Positions 26,684 through 35,745 of a stretch of DNA of 64,000 nucleotides are shown here, one piece after another (position 1 is the first letter of the stretch; the number at the start of each line of letters is the position of its first letter). The stretch is taken from the NCBI GenBank assembly GCA_964519895.1, contig CAZFLE010000003.1, positions 62,001 to 126,000 on the forward strand, given 5' to 3'. This DNA is from CAYFPX01 sp964519895. GTDB lineage: Bacteria; Myxococcota_A; UBA796; CAJQPC01. A model generated the notes under the pieces. It had not been told where the DNA came from, searched no databases, and saw only the letters and a program-made list of their open reading frames with translations. Position numbers and translations under genes: made by a program.

Positions 26684-27712
26684 ATGCTGCTCGCGCTCCT
26701 GCCCTCGATGGTGCTGGCCCAGGCGCCACCGCCCATCGTCAACGGCACGGTGACCTCGGACTACGAAGCGGTCGGGCTGCTGTACCACGAGGTCGGCAAC
26801 TCCGGCAGCATCTGCTCCGCCACCTTGGTCCACAAGCAGTGGGTCATCACTGCGGCCCACTGTGTCGAGTCCATGGAGGGCAACGGCGACACCTACTTCA
26901 TGATCGGCGATGACTGGGACGACACCTCGTCCCGGTGGACCGAGGTCACCGAGATGCACCGCCACCCGTCGTACTCGGGGTCGAATTCCGGCTACCACGA
27001 CATCGGCGTGATGAAGCTCAAGAACACGCTCAGCAACGTGGACCTGGTGCCCGTCAACGACGACGGCATGAGCAACAGTGTCTACGAGGGTGAGCTGGTC
27101 ACCTATGTGGGCTTCGGCAACAGCAACGACAACGGCAGCGGCTCTGGCACCAAGCGCACCACCGACGTGCCCATCTACTACATCGACTCGCGCGTGGTCT
27201 ACACCCACGACGACTCGGGCAAGAACCGCAACATCTGCTCCGGGGACTCTGGCGGCGCCACCCTGTACCCTCGGAACAACGGCGAGCTGGAGCTGGTCGG
27301 CGTGAATGCCTTTGGCTTCATGCTCGACAACTCCTGGCCGGTCTACTGCGACGACAAGGAAGCCGCCGCAGGGGCCACCCGGGTCGACGTCTACTACGAC
27401 TGGCTCCTGGACTACATCGATCTGGACGCGGATCCGGAAGGGGACTCGGACACGGACACCGACTCGGACACCGACACCGACTCCGACAGCGATGCCGACA
27501 CCGACACCGACACTGACAGCGACGCCGACTCGGACAGCGACGCCGACGGCGACGCGAACGGGGGCGTGCCCGACACCGGCTGGTGGGACGACGAGCTGCC
27601 CGGCACGCCGACCACGGAGACCACCGCCGCCTGCGCCACCACCGGCAGCCCCGCGGATCTCGGCTGGCTGAGCCTGGGTCTGATCGGCCTGGCCCTGCGG
27701 AGGCGCCGTTGA
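26684..27712 (+). CDS. Secreted trypsin-like serine protease with MYXO-CTERM-like tail (1 of 3)
   Basis: Protein of 342 aa. ATG 26684 has GGAG 5 nt upstream and gives a compact signal peptide (MLLALLPSMVLAQA); the frame is open to GTG 26660. S1 family: the IVNG activation sequence lies only a few residues after the signal, and the triad is His59 (TAAHC), Asp106 (YHDIG) and Ser189 (CSGDSGG). After the protease a long Asp-Ser-Asp-Thr repeat (about residues 247-290) is followed by the linker PDTGWWDDELPG. The tail has Cys, a hydrophobic stretch and RRRR, as in MYXO-CTERM proteins that are sorted to the surface. It is coupled to the next protease by a TTGA overlap. Confidence 0.9.
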   Translation: MLLALLPSMVLAQAPPPIVNGTVTSDYEAVGLLYHEVGNSGSICSATLVHKQWVITAAHCVESMEGNGDTYFMIGDDWDDTSSRWTEVTEMHRHPSYSGSNSGYHDIGVMKLKNTLSNVDLVPVNDDGMSNSVYEGELVTYVGFGNSNDNGSGSGTKRTTDVPIYYIDSRVVYTHDDSGKNRNICSGDSGGATLYPRNNGELELVGVNAFGFMLDNSWPVYCDDKEAAAGATRVDVYYDWLLDYIDLDADPEGDSDTDTDSDTDTDSDSDADTDTDTDSDADSDSDADGDANGGVPDTGWWDDELPGTPTTETTAACATTGSPADLGWLSLGLIGLALRRRR

Positions 27713-28683
27713 TCCTGGCGGCCCTGGCCTGGACCACCGCGCTCGCTCAGGCGCCGCCTCCCATCGTCAACGGCGAGACCACCAGCGACTTTCCTCAGGT
27801 GGGAATGCTGTACTACGAGGCTGGGAATCGCTCGGGCCTGTGCAGCGCCACCCTGATCCATGAGCAGTGGATCATGACCGCGGCCCACTGTGTGGACAGC
27901 ATGGACGGTTCCGGCACCACGTACTTCATGACCGGCACCGACTGGGACGAAGGCCTGGAGCGCATCACCGAGGTCACCGAGATGCACCTGCACCCCGACT
28001 ACACGGGCAGCGGGTACCACGACATCGGCATCATGAAGCTCCAGAACACGATCTCAAACGTGGAGCCGATGCCGGTGAACCACGACGCGCTGGGCACCCA
28101 GAACTACGGCGACGAGATCACCTATGTGGGCTGGGGCAACGACGACAACAACGGCAATGGCAGCGGGGTCAAGCGCACGGTCACGGTGCACATCGAAGCG
28201 CTCGATTGGTACAACATCTACACCTACGACGAGTCCGGCCAACAGGGCAACGTGTGCTCTGGGGACTCCGGTGGGGCCGCGCTCATGCCCCTGGGCGACG
28301 ACGGCTGGGAGCTGGTGGGCGTCAACGCGTTCATCTACGTGCGCACCGGCGGCCAGGCCCAGTGCGACCACCCCGAGGGCGCCGCGGGCGCGACGCGGGT
28401 CGACAAGTACCTGAGCTGGGTCGCCGACTACGTCGACTACACCATCGGGGTCGAGGACGGCGACAGCGACACGGACATCGACGCGGACACCGACACCGAC
28501 ACCGATGCGGACGCCGACTCGGACACCGAGGACCTGGACACCGGCTGGTGGGACGACGAGCTGCCGAGCCGGCCGGACGACGAGACGCTCTCCTCGGGCG
28601 GTGGGTGCGCCACCGCGCCGGTCCCCCTGTGGGTCTGCTGGTGGCTGCCGCTGGTGGCGTTGGGGCGACGACGCAGGGCTTGA
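27709..28683 (+). CDS. Secreted trypsin-like serine protease with MYXO-CTERM-like tail (2 of 3)
   Basis: Protein of 324 aa. The TTG start at 27709 overlaps the previous stop (TTGA) and has GGAGG 5 nt upstream. It is a close paralogue of the first protease: signal ILAALAWTTALAQA, IVNG N-terminus, His60 (TAAHC), Asp105 (YHDIG) and Ser187 (CSGDSGG). An acidic Asp/Thr repeat region (about residues 250-275) leads to LDTGWWDDELPS, almost the same linker as in protease 1. The tail has GCATA, a hydrophobic stretch and RRRR. It likely arose by tandem duplication and is expressed with the other two. Confidence 0.9.
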   Translation: MILAALAWTTALAQAPPPIVNGETTSDFPQVGMLYYEAGNRSGLCSATLIHEQWIMTAAHCVDSMDGSGTTYFMTGTDWDEGLERITEVTEMHLHPDYTGSGYHDIGIMKLQNTISNVEPMPVNHDALGTQNYGDEITYVGWGNDDNNGNGSGVKRTVTVHIEALDWYNIYTYDESGQQGNVCSGDSGGAALMPLGDDGWELVGVNAFIYVRTGGQAQCDHPEGAAGATRVDKYLSWVADYVDYTIGVEDGDSDTDIDADTDTDTDADADSDTEDLDTGWWDDELPSRPDDETLSSGGGCATAPVPLWVCWWLPLVALGRRRRA

Positions 28684-29630
28684 TCCTGGCACTGCTGGGC
28701 GCCGCATGGGCCCAGGCTCCGCCCCCGGTCGTGGGGGGCTCGAAGACCTCTGACTGGACCGGCGTGGGCGCCCTCTTGGGCTTGACGGCCAACCAGGACG
28801 CGGGGGTCGTGTTCTGCACCGGCGCGCTGATCGCCACCGACCGGGTGCTCACGGCGGCCCACTGTGGGGATCTGGCCGCGGAGGTCGAGGCCGAAGACCT
28901 GGAGCTGTGGTTCGCCACCGGGGCGGACATGACCACCGGCCTGGTCGACGAGCTGGCCCGCATCGACGACATCCTGACCCACCCGGACTACGACGACTAC
29001 AGCCTGGCCCACGACATCGCCGTGCTCGTGCTGGACCACGGCCTGGACGGCGAGGTGTTGGGGCTCAACACCAGCACTGTGGGTTCGTCCTGGGAGGGCC
29101 GGGACCTGTGGCACGTGGGCTTCGGCATCACGGGCTGGAACAAGGACGACATCGGCGTCAAGCGCGAGGTCATGTTGCCGATCCTGGGCGTGGACGCGAC
29201 CCACGTGGACCACTACGACCCGGGCGGGGACAACCTGTGCCTGGGGGACTCCGGCGGCCCGGCCATCGATCCGGACAACGACACCATCGTGGGCGTGGCG
29301 TCGTACGTCTGGGCCTACGAAGGCGAGACCCTGTGCGACGACGGCGGCTCGGCGACGGCCCGGGTCGACATCGACGTGGACTGGATCACCGAAGCCCTGG
29401 ACCTGGGCGGGGACGGAGAGAACAGCACCACCCTCGACGTGAGCGAAGTCGAGCCCAGCTCCGGCGCCGCCGGCCAGCTGCCGCCGGACGAGACCGGTCT
29501 GGGGTGCGCGCTCCAGACCGGCCAGAGACCAGGTCCGCTGGGGCTCCTCGGCGGGCTCCTGGCGCTGGGTCTGAGGCGTCGCGAAGAAAAGTCGGCGACG
29601 CCCTCAAGATCGACTCCGCTGGATCCGTAG
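28680..29630 (+). CDS. Secreted trypsin-like serine protease with MYXO-CTERM-like tail (3 of 3)
   Basis: Protein of 316 aa. TTG 28680 again overlaps the previous stop by TTGA. Signal ILALLGAAWAQA, then a VVGG N-terminus more like canonical trypsins than the IVNG of its neighbours. Catalytic His61 (TAAHC), Asp112 (AHDIAVLVL) and Ser191 (LGDSGGP). It lacks the Asp-Ser-Thr repeat and the TGWWDDELP linker; instead a short acidic linker leads to LGCALQ, a hydrophobic segment and RRR. It is more divergent than the other two, so it may be the older copy with different specificity. Confidence 0.9.
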   Translation: MILALLGAAWAQAPPPVVGGSKTSDWTGVGALLGLTANQDAGVVFCTGALIATDRVLTAAHCGDLAAEVEAEDLELWFATGADMTTGLVDELARIDDILTHPDYDDYSLAHDIAVLVLDHGLDGEVLGLNTSTVGSSWEGRDLWHVGFGITGWNKDDIGVKREVMLPILGVDATHVDHYDPGGDNLCLGDSGGPAIDPDNDTIVGVASYVWAYEGETLCDDGGSATARVDIDVDWITEALDLGGDGENSTTLDVSEVEPSSGAAGQLPPDETGLGCALQTGQRPGPLGLLGGLLALGLRRREEKSATPSRSTPLDP

Positions 29631-29671
29631 ACCTGCTGGCCCGGGCTCCGCCCAGAGCACAGAGGCCTTCC

Positions 29672-31381
29672 TTGCCAGACGCCTCCCTAGGCTCGGATCA
29701 CCAGCTCCTCCGCGTCCTCCTGGTCGAGGATCGGGCGGCCGAGGCGCGCCTCACCGAAGAGCTGCTCCTACGCGTGCGCAAGCGCTGCTACGTGGTCGAG
29801 TGGGTGACCAGTGTAGACGTGGCACTGGAGCGGCTTCGCGAGCGCGAGCACGACGTCTGCCTCTCGGATTGGCACCTGGTCAGCGAGACCGCCGCGGACC
29901 TGTTGAGCGCATGCCAGGACGAAGACCTGCCCACGCCCGTCGTGGTGCTGACCGGATCCCCCGACCCCCAGGTCGACGAGCGGGCGCTGGCACTGGGTGC
30001 GACCAACCTGATCAGCAAGCGGCGTCTGACGCCGGGGTTGCTGGACCGTACGATTCGTTACGCCCTGGTGCGGGGCCGTGCCGAGTCCAGCCTGCGGGCC
30101 CGGGCCGAGCGGGACGAGCTGACCGGCCTGGCCCGTCGGGAGCGGCTGGTGCGCAGCCTGGAGCGGGCCCTGGCCGAGGTCGAGCGCGGTCGGGTCTGGG
30201 AGGCGGCGGTGCTGTACGTCGACCTGGATCGCTTCAAGGAGATCAACGACACCCTGGGCCACGGGGCCGGCGACCGGGTGCTGCAGGCCGTCGCCCGCCG
30301 CATGGAGCGCACACTGCGCCCCCGGGACCTGCTGGCCCGCATGGGCGGCGACGAGTTCGCCGTGTTGCTTCAGGGGCCGCGGGCCTGCGCTGCGGCGCGG
30401 GCGGCCAAGCAGCGTCTCCAGGAGGCCCTGGACAACCCGATGGTCATCGACGGGCTGGAGATCTCCCTGGGCGCCAGCGTCGGGCTGGCGGTGACGAACA
30501 GTGGCGACGCCTACGACGGCAACCTGATCGACCGGGCCGACCAGGACATGTACCGGGACAAGGAGCTCCGTCGCAAGCCGACCCCCTCGCTGCCGCCCAT
30601 GGAGGGTCCGGATGCGCTGGTGCGAGCGCTCGAGCGAGGCGAGTTCCAGCTCGAGTACCAGCCGGTGCTGGACGCCGGGACCGGTTGGGTCGTGGGCCTG
30701 GAGGCGCTGGTTCGCTGGGCCCACCCCAAGCAGGGCGTGTTGTTGCCCGGGGCCTTCCTGGACGTCGCCGAGCAGCTGGGCTTCGGTCGTCTGCTCGGGG
30801 ACTGGGTGCTCCAGCGCTCCTGTGAAGACCTGGCCGCGTGGCAGCACGACATCGGCATGATGGTGCCTGGGCTACGGCTCAACCTCACGGCCGATCAGTT
30901 CGCCGACCCCCAGCTCGCGGATGCGATCGAGAAGACGCTGGAGACCCATGGTCTGCGGCCCCACCAGCTCAGTCTGGAGATCGGCGAAGAGGTGCTGTTG
31001 GGCGGAGACACCCAGGCGATCGTGGACCGGATCAAGGCCGTGCGCTCCTTGGGGGTGCGCCTGTGCCTGGACGGCTTCGGGTCAGACGGCCTGCGCCTGG
31101 ACCTGATCGCCCAATTCCCCCTGGATGAGGTCAAGCTGGCCCCCCAGGTCATCGAGGGGCTCGAGGTCGATCCCCGCCGAGCCATCGTGATCGAGGGCCT
31201 GTTCGAGATCTGCACCCGGCTGCGCATCGAGGTCACGGCCAAGAATGTCGAGACCCGGGCCCAGGCCGAGGCCTTGATGAAGCTGCGGTGTCAGCGCCAG
31301 CAGGGGTACCACCACCACCGGGCGATGTCCCAGGACGGGGTGCTGGCGTACTTGGCAAAGCAGGAATTCGCCAGCGCGTGA
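29672..31381 (+). CDS. REC-GGDEF-EAL response regulator, EAL site degenerate
   Basis: 569 aa from TTG 29672 (AGAGG 7 nt upstream). The receiver domain (11-135) has phosphoacceptor D66 and K116. The GGDEF domain has an intact active site (GGDEF 225-229) and an intact inhibitory RxxD (RPRD 216-219), so diguanylate cyclase activity is expected. The EAL domain (about 310-565) keeps E344 of the EAL motif, N404, E436, D467, K488 and Q544. The second Asp of the DDFG motif is Gly468 and the Glu of the AEGVE loop is Lys524. Both are metal or catalytic positions in active phosphodiesterases, so this EAL is probably inactive or a c-di-GMP sensor. It lies 41 bp after the protease operon. Confidence 0.9.
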   Translation: MPDASLGSDHQLLRVLLVEDRAAEARLTEELLLRVRKRCYVVEWVTSVDVALERLREREHDVCLSDWHLVSETAADLLSACQDEDLPTPVVVLTGSPDPQVDERALALGATNLISKRRLTPGLLDRTIRYALVRGRAESSLRARAERDELTGLARRERLVRSLERALAEVERGRVWEAAVLYVDLDRFKEINDTLGHGAGDRVLQAVARRMERTLRPRDLLARMGGDEFAVLLQGPRACAAARAAKQRLQEALDNPMVIDGLEISLGASVGLAVTNSGDAYDGNLIDRADQDMYRDKELRRKPTPSLPPMEGPDALVRALERGEFQLEYQPVLDAGTGWVVGLEALVRWAHPKQGVLLPGAFLDVAEQLGFGRLLGDWVLQRSCEDLAAWQHDIGMMVPGLRLNLTADQFADPQLADAIEKTLETHGLRPHQLSLEIGEEVLLGGDTQAIVDRIKAVRSLGVRLCLDGFGSDGLRLDLIAQFPLDEVKLAPQVIEGLEVDPRRAIVIEGLFEICTRLRIEVTAKNVETRAQAEALMKLRCQRQQGYHHHRAMSQDGVLAYLAKQEFASA

Positions 31382-31406
31382 TGCCCCGGGCAGGACCAGC
31401 CCGAGA

Positions 31407-32165
31407 TCAGTCTCCGACCACCACCACGACCACCGTCGTGTTGTCGTCCGCCCCCGCCGCCATCGCGCTCTCGAGCAGCGACTGGGCCAGGTCTTCGGGG
31501 TGGAATTCCTGGCACAGACGGGTCAGATCCTTGTCGTCCAGCGGGTCGGTCAGGCCGTCGCTGCACAGGATGAAGACATCGCCCGGTTCGGTGTTTCGGG
31601 TCGACGTGTCGGGGTCGACCGGGCCGTGGTAGCCGACCGAGCGCGTCAGGATGTTCTTGTGGGGCACGATGCGGGCCAGCTCGGGGGTCAGGCGACCGGC
31701 GTCGACCTCTTGCTGGACCACCGTGTGATCCCGGGTCAGGCGGCGAAGTCGCCCGTCGCGCCACAGGTAGGCCCGACTGTCTCCCACGTGGGCCAGGTGG
31801 GCCTGGCCTTCTTCGATCAGGAGCACGACCAGCGTGGTGCCCATGTCGGCGTAGGAGTTGTTCTCCTCGACGGCCTTGCGGATCTGCTGGCCCGACTGGT
31901 TCATGGCGTAGCGCAGGCGCTCCCGGAGCAGGTCGTGGGGATCCTCGACCATCGACTGCAAGATGGTCTCCTCGGGATCGTCGTCGCCCAGGATGATCTC
32001 CTGCACCGTCTCGACCGCGATCCGGGACGCGACCTCGCCCGCGGCGTGGCCCCCCATGCCGTCGGCCACGATGAAGAGTCCCCCGTCGACGTCGACGAGC
32101 CAGTAGTCTTCGTTGTTCTCCCGGACGGGGCCGGTGTCGCTGACGGCGTAGGCTTCGATCTGCAT
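31407..32165 (-). CDS. PP2C-type Ser/Thr protein phosphatase
   Basis: Protein of 252 aa covering one whole PP2C domain. It has the metal and catalytic motifs RENNED (residues 15-20), VADGMGGH, the GDSRAYL block, CSDGLTD and the closing DDNTTVVVV. Cytosolic, with no membrane segment. PP2C phosphatases reverse kinases of the eukaryote-like family; this gene is divergent from and 49 bp away from the first of three kinase genes, so those kinases or their targets are likely substrates. Confidence 0.95.
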   Translation of the reverse strand: MQIEAYAVSDTGPVRENNEDYWLVDVDGGLFIVADGMGGHAAGEVASRIAVETVQEIILGDDDPEETILQSMVEDPHDLLRERLRYAMNQSGQQIRKAVEENNSYADMGTTLVVLLIEEGQAHLAHVGDSRAYLWRDGRLRRLTRDHTVVQQEVDAGRLTPELARIVPHKNILTRSVGYHGPVDPDTSTRNTEPGDVFILCSDGLTDPLDDKDLTRLCQEFHPEDLAQSLLESAMAAGADDNTTVVVVVVGD

Positions 32166-32214
32166 TCCGAGTCCTTCCGGGGACTATATATCGGCCCCCA
32201 GGAGCTGAGCGGTC
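32166..32214. promoter_or_regulatory. Divergent promoter region between phosphatase and kinase genes
   Basis: This 49-bp spacer separates the divergent PP2C and kinase starts. It holds TATATA at 32185-32190, an unusually AT-rich patch that could serve as a -10 element for one or both genes, and an AGGAG about 11 nt before the kinase ATG. A shared promoter would coordinate phosphatase and kinase. Confidence 0.35.
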
Positions 32215-35200
32215 ATGACCTCGGTGCTGCCCCCCGCTGAGCCCTCCGAAGGGGCGGAGATCGGGCCTTACACGGTGGTCTCCCGACTGGGGCGGGGGGG
32301 CATGGCCGTGGTGTTTCGGGTGGTGCACCGCGAGAGTGGGGAGCACCGGGCGCTCAAGCTGTTGCTGGCGGGCCTCGAGGAAAGGGAGGAGGCCCGGCAG
32401 CGCTTCGCGGCGGAATTCCGGCTGCTCGGCCAGCTGGATCACCCGAACATCACCCGGGCCCACGACCACGGAAGCTGGGAGGGCCGGGCGTGGTTTGCGA
32501 TGGAAGAGGTCGAGGGAGAGGACCTGCGCGAGCTGGTGCGGACCTGGAAGGACGAGCCGCCGGCGCGGCGCTTCCAGAAGGCCGAGGCCGTGTTGGTCCA
32601 GCTGGCGTCGGCCCTGGCCTACATCCACGAGCGTGGGCTGGTCCACCGGGACATCACCCCGGGCAACGTGCGGGTCCAGGCCGACGGTCGGGCCAAGCTG
32701 ATGGACTTCGGGGTCGCCAAGGCCCCGGGACATGACCTGACCATCGCTGGCGAGATGGTCGGCACGGTGGCCTACATGTCTCCGGAGCAGATCCGAGGGG
32801 AGCCGGTCGACGCCCGGGCGGACCTCTACTCCCTGGGGGCGGTGCTGTACCTGATGCTGGCGGGCAAGCGGCCCTTCAACGCCCGCACCCTGCCCGGGTA
32901 CCTGGAGAAGCACCTGAACATGGCGCCCCGCCCGCCGCGCGAGCTCGACCCCTTCGTGCCGGCCCACCTCAACGAGATCACCCTGCGGCTGCTCGAGAAG
33001 AACCCCGCCAAGCGCTATGGCTCGGCCCAACACCTGCTCGGCGTGCTGGACCGGTCCAAGGCCCAGCAGGGCAGCGTCGACCTGAAGCACTGGCCCCCCA
33101 CGCTGGTCGGACGAACCCGAGAGCAGGCCCGGCTGCGGGAGTGCCTGGCCGCCCTGCCGTCGGGCTGGGGGAGCGTCGTCCTGCTGGAGTCCCCCTCGGG
33201 ATTTGGGCGCTCTCGCTTGCTCGCTGAGCTCCACTCGTGGGCCTTCGAGATGGGGCTGCCCGTCGCATCGGGACAGTGCGACCCGGACGACGCGCCTTTT
33301 GGCGGCTTCGCCGAGGTGCTGAGCGACCTGGTGCCGGCGGACGCGCCCCTGCCCGAAGCACTCGAGGCGGCCTTTCGCGATGGCGAAGGCCCGGTGGAGC
33401 GCTTCCTGGTGCTCTCGGCCTTCCGCGACCTGCTGCGGGAGCGCCTGCCCCGGGTGATCCTGCTCGACGACGTGCACCACGCCGATCGGGGCACGGCGGA
33501 CCTGCTGGCCTTCCTGCTTCGGAACCACCTGGGCCTGGCCGAGGACCCGGTGTACTTCGTGCTGACCCGGCGCCCCCCCGATGGCGTGGACCCACTCCAG
33601 GACCTCATCGACGACCCAGATCTGGGCATGCTCCACATGGTCTTGGCGCCGCTGGAGAGCACGGCCGTCGAGGAGCTCCTGCTCCAGCTCCTGCCCGATG
33701 ACCTGCGCAGTCGGAGGCTCGCGGACCGGCTCCGGCGCGAGGGCGAGGGCAATCCCCACTTCATCGTGGAGATGATCCGCGGACTGGTCGAGGAAGGGGT
33801 GATCCATCCGGGCGAGAGTGGCGACTACACCCTGGGCCTGGAGCTGTCCGAGGTCACACGCACCAAGCTCCCGCTGCCCAGCAGCATCCGTGAGGCCCTG
33901 CGCGAGCGCCTCCAGCCGCTGAGCCTCCAGGCCCGGGCGGTCGCCGCGGCCATCGCCATCGCCCGCCAGGAGATCAACCTGGACGTGCTGCTCGAGGCGC
34001 TCGGCGACACCGAGGAGCAGCTGCTGGACCAGATCGACGAGCTGCTGGACGGCGGCGTCGCCCGGCAGCGCCAGGTCGGGACCGACGAGTTCTACGGCCT
34101 GGCTCGCCCCCGGCTCCGGGACCTGTTGCTGGAGTCCTTGGCCCTGGATCGGCGCCAGGATCTCCATCGCAGGGTCGGCACCGCGATGGAGCGGCTGTAC
34201 CGACATCGCATTGGCGCGGTGGTCGACAGCCTGGCGTGGCACTTCGAGCAGGGGGGCGTGCCGGCCAAGGCCTACCCCTACCTGTCGGCCGCCGGGCGCC
34301 GGCTGTACGCCCAGTCCTTCGTGCCCGAGGCCATGGACGTCTACGACCGGGCGTCGATGATCGAGCCCGAAGCCCGGGAGTACCTGACTCTGGAAGAGGC
34401 CGATCGTCGGCTGGCGGATCTCCACCTGCTTCGGGGGCGAGCGCTGTTCCACATGGGCCGCTGGAACGAGGCCGGCGAGGCGCTGGGCCGGGCCGATGAG
34501 CTCGCGAGGCTGGTGGGCGACGACCACCTCAAGGCCCAGACCGCGGCCGAGCTGGGCACCTACTACCGCTTCCTGCACCGGATGGACGACGCCAAGGCCC
34601 ACTTCACCGAGGCCCTGAGCCTGGCGGAGCGGGTGGGGGACCCGCGGCTTCGGCCTCTGGCCCTGCACGGCCTGGGTGCGGTGCACTGGGCCCAGGGCGA
34701 CCTGGACCAGTCCCGCCACTACATGCTCGAGGGCCTGTCGGTGGCCGGGGCCGTGCACGACGACAAGGCCCTGGGCCACTGCTACAACGGCCTGGGACTG
34801 GCGGCGATGTGCCGGGGCCAGTCCAGCGACGCTCGGAAGTACCTGGAGCAGTCGGCGAGCACCTTCGAGAAGCTCGGGCTGCTGGCCCAGCTGGCCATCG
34901 CGCGGATCAACCTGGTCGAGCTGTGCCACCTCCAGGGCAACCTGCGCAAGGGCCTGCAGATCGCCGACCGGACCATCGCCCAGGCCCGCGAGGTGCACCA
35001 CTCCCTGGGCATCGCCTTGGGGCTGCGGTACCGCGCCCTGGTGCTGGTGGACCTGGGCCGGCTCCAGGAGGCCGAGGACAACGTGCGCGAAGCCCTGCGT
35101 CGGGTCCAGGAGATCGACAACAAGGAGGACGAGGTCGGCGGATGGGTCAAGCTGGTGCGCGTGCCCTTCAGCCGGGGGGACTACGTGGCGGCCCAGGAGT

Positions 35201-35652
35201 GCCTGGACAGGGTCGAGCCGCTGCTGGCCGACTATGACGCCGAGGGCTTCGCCCCGTTGGTCAAGGCCTGGCGGGCCCGGTGCATCGTGAACCTGGGGCT
35301 CGACCAGGACTGGCGGGCGCTGCTGGCCGATGCCGACGCCGAGTCCGAAGGCGCGTGGCCCCACAACCTGTGTCGGCTCGACCTGATCACGGCCAGGACC
35401 CTGGCCACGGCCGACGACCACGAGGCCGCAGCCGAGCGGGCCGAGTCCGCCCTGCGCCGGGCCGAGAGCTGCGGCTACAAGCTCTACTCGCTCAAGGCCC
35501 ACTGCTTCATCGCAGAACTGGCCCACGACCCGGAAAAGGCCGCGAACCACCGCCGGATCGCCGACCGACTGGCGCGCAGCCTGGCGGGGAGCATCTCGCG
35601 GGATGACCGGCCGGGGTTCATGGCGATGTTCGGGTTGGGGCTCGGGGAGTAG
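32215..35652 (+). CDS. Ser/Thr kinase fused to ATPase and TPR repeats (1 of 3)
   Basis: Protein of 1145 aa. Kinase domain about residues 15-275: GRGGMAVVF loop, Lys48, HRD 144-146 followed by ITPGN (the usual Lys after HRD is Thr), DFG 164-166 and the SPE motif. An AAA/STAND-like region begins at VGRTREQ (298). Its P-loop is GFGRS with Arg in place of the canonical Lys, while a Walker B VILLDDVHHAD is intact. The C-terminal 550 residues are TPR-like helical pairs (ARALFHMGRWNEAGEALG, LQEAEDNVREALRRV). It has no membrane span, so is cytosolic. Such proteins act as large signalling hubs in myxobacteria. It heads a block of three paralogues beside a PP2C phosphatase. Confidence 0.92.
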   Translation: MTSVLPPAEPSEGAEIGPYTVVSRLGRGGMAVVFRVVHRESGEHRALKLLLAGLEEREEARQRFAAEFRLLGQLDHPNITRAHDHGSWEGRAWFAMEEVEGEDLRELVRTWKDEPPARRFQKAEAVLVQLASALAYIHERGLVHRDITPGNVRVQADGRAKLMDFGVAKAPGHDLTIAGEMVGTVAYMSPEQIRGEPVDARADLYSLGAVLYLMLAGKRPFNARTLPGYLEKHLNMAPRPPRELDPFVPAHLNEITLRLLEKNPAKRYGSAQHLLGVLDRSKAQQGSVDLKHWPPTLVGRTREQARLRECLAALPSGWGSVVLLESPSGFGRSRLLAELHSWAFEMGLPVASGQCDPDDAPFGGFAEVLSDLVPADAPLPEALEAAFRDGEGPVERFLVLSAFRDLLRERLPRVILLDDVHHADRGTADLLAFLLRNHLGLAEDPVYFVLTRRPPDGVDPLQDLIDDPDLGMLHMVLAPLESTAVEELLLQLLPDDLRSRRLADRLRREGEGNPHFIVEMIRGLVEEGVIHPGESGDYTLGLELSEVTRTKLPLPSSIREALRERLQPLSLQARAVAAAIAIARQEINLDVLLEALGDTEEQLLDQIDELLDGGVARQRQVGTDEFYGLARPRLRDLLLESLALDRRQDLHRRVGTAMERLYRHRIGAVVDSLAWHFEQGGVPAKAYPYLSAAGRRLYAQSFVPEAMDVYDRASMIEPEAREYLTLEEADRRLADLHLLRGRALFHMGRWNEAGEALGRADELARLVGDDHLKAQTAAELGTYYRFLHRMDDAKAHFTEALSLAERVGDPRLRPLALHGLGAVHWAQGDLDQSRHYMLEGLSVAGAVHDDKALGHCYNGLGLAAMCRGQSSDARKYLEQSASTFEKLGLLAQLAIARINLVELCHLQGNLRKGLQIADRTIAQAREVHHSLGIALGLRYRALVLVDLGRLQEAEDNVREALRRVQEIDNKEDEVGGWVKLVRVPFSRGDYVAAQECLDRVEPLLADYDAEGFAPLVKAWRARCIVNLGLDQDWRALLADADAESEGAWPHNLCRLDLITARTLATADDHEAAAERAESALRRAESCGYKLYSLKAHCFIAELAHDPEKAANHRRIADRLARSLAGSISRDDRPGFMAMFGLGLGE

Positions 35653-35745
35653 CGCAATCCGGCCGCAAGATCAGGTCCAACGGCTATCATCCAGTCCCCT
35701 GGTCGGACCCCCCTGAGTTCCGGCGGAGAGCCCCCGGAAAGCCCG

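Noticed and set aside
31291..35550. A 1419-aa minus-strand ORF over the phosphatase and first kinase
   Set aside because: Long antisense ORFs are expected in GC-rich genes; the sense strand encodes clear PP2C and kinase motifs and the antisense protein has low complexity.
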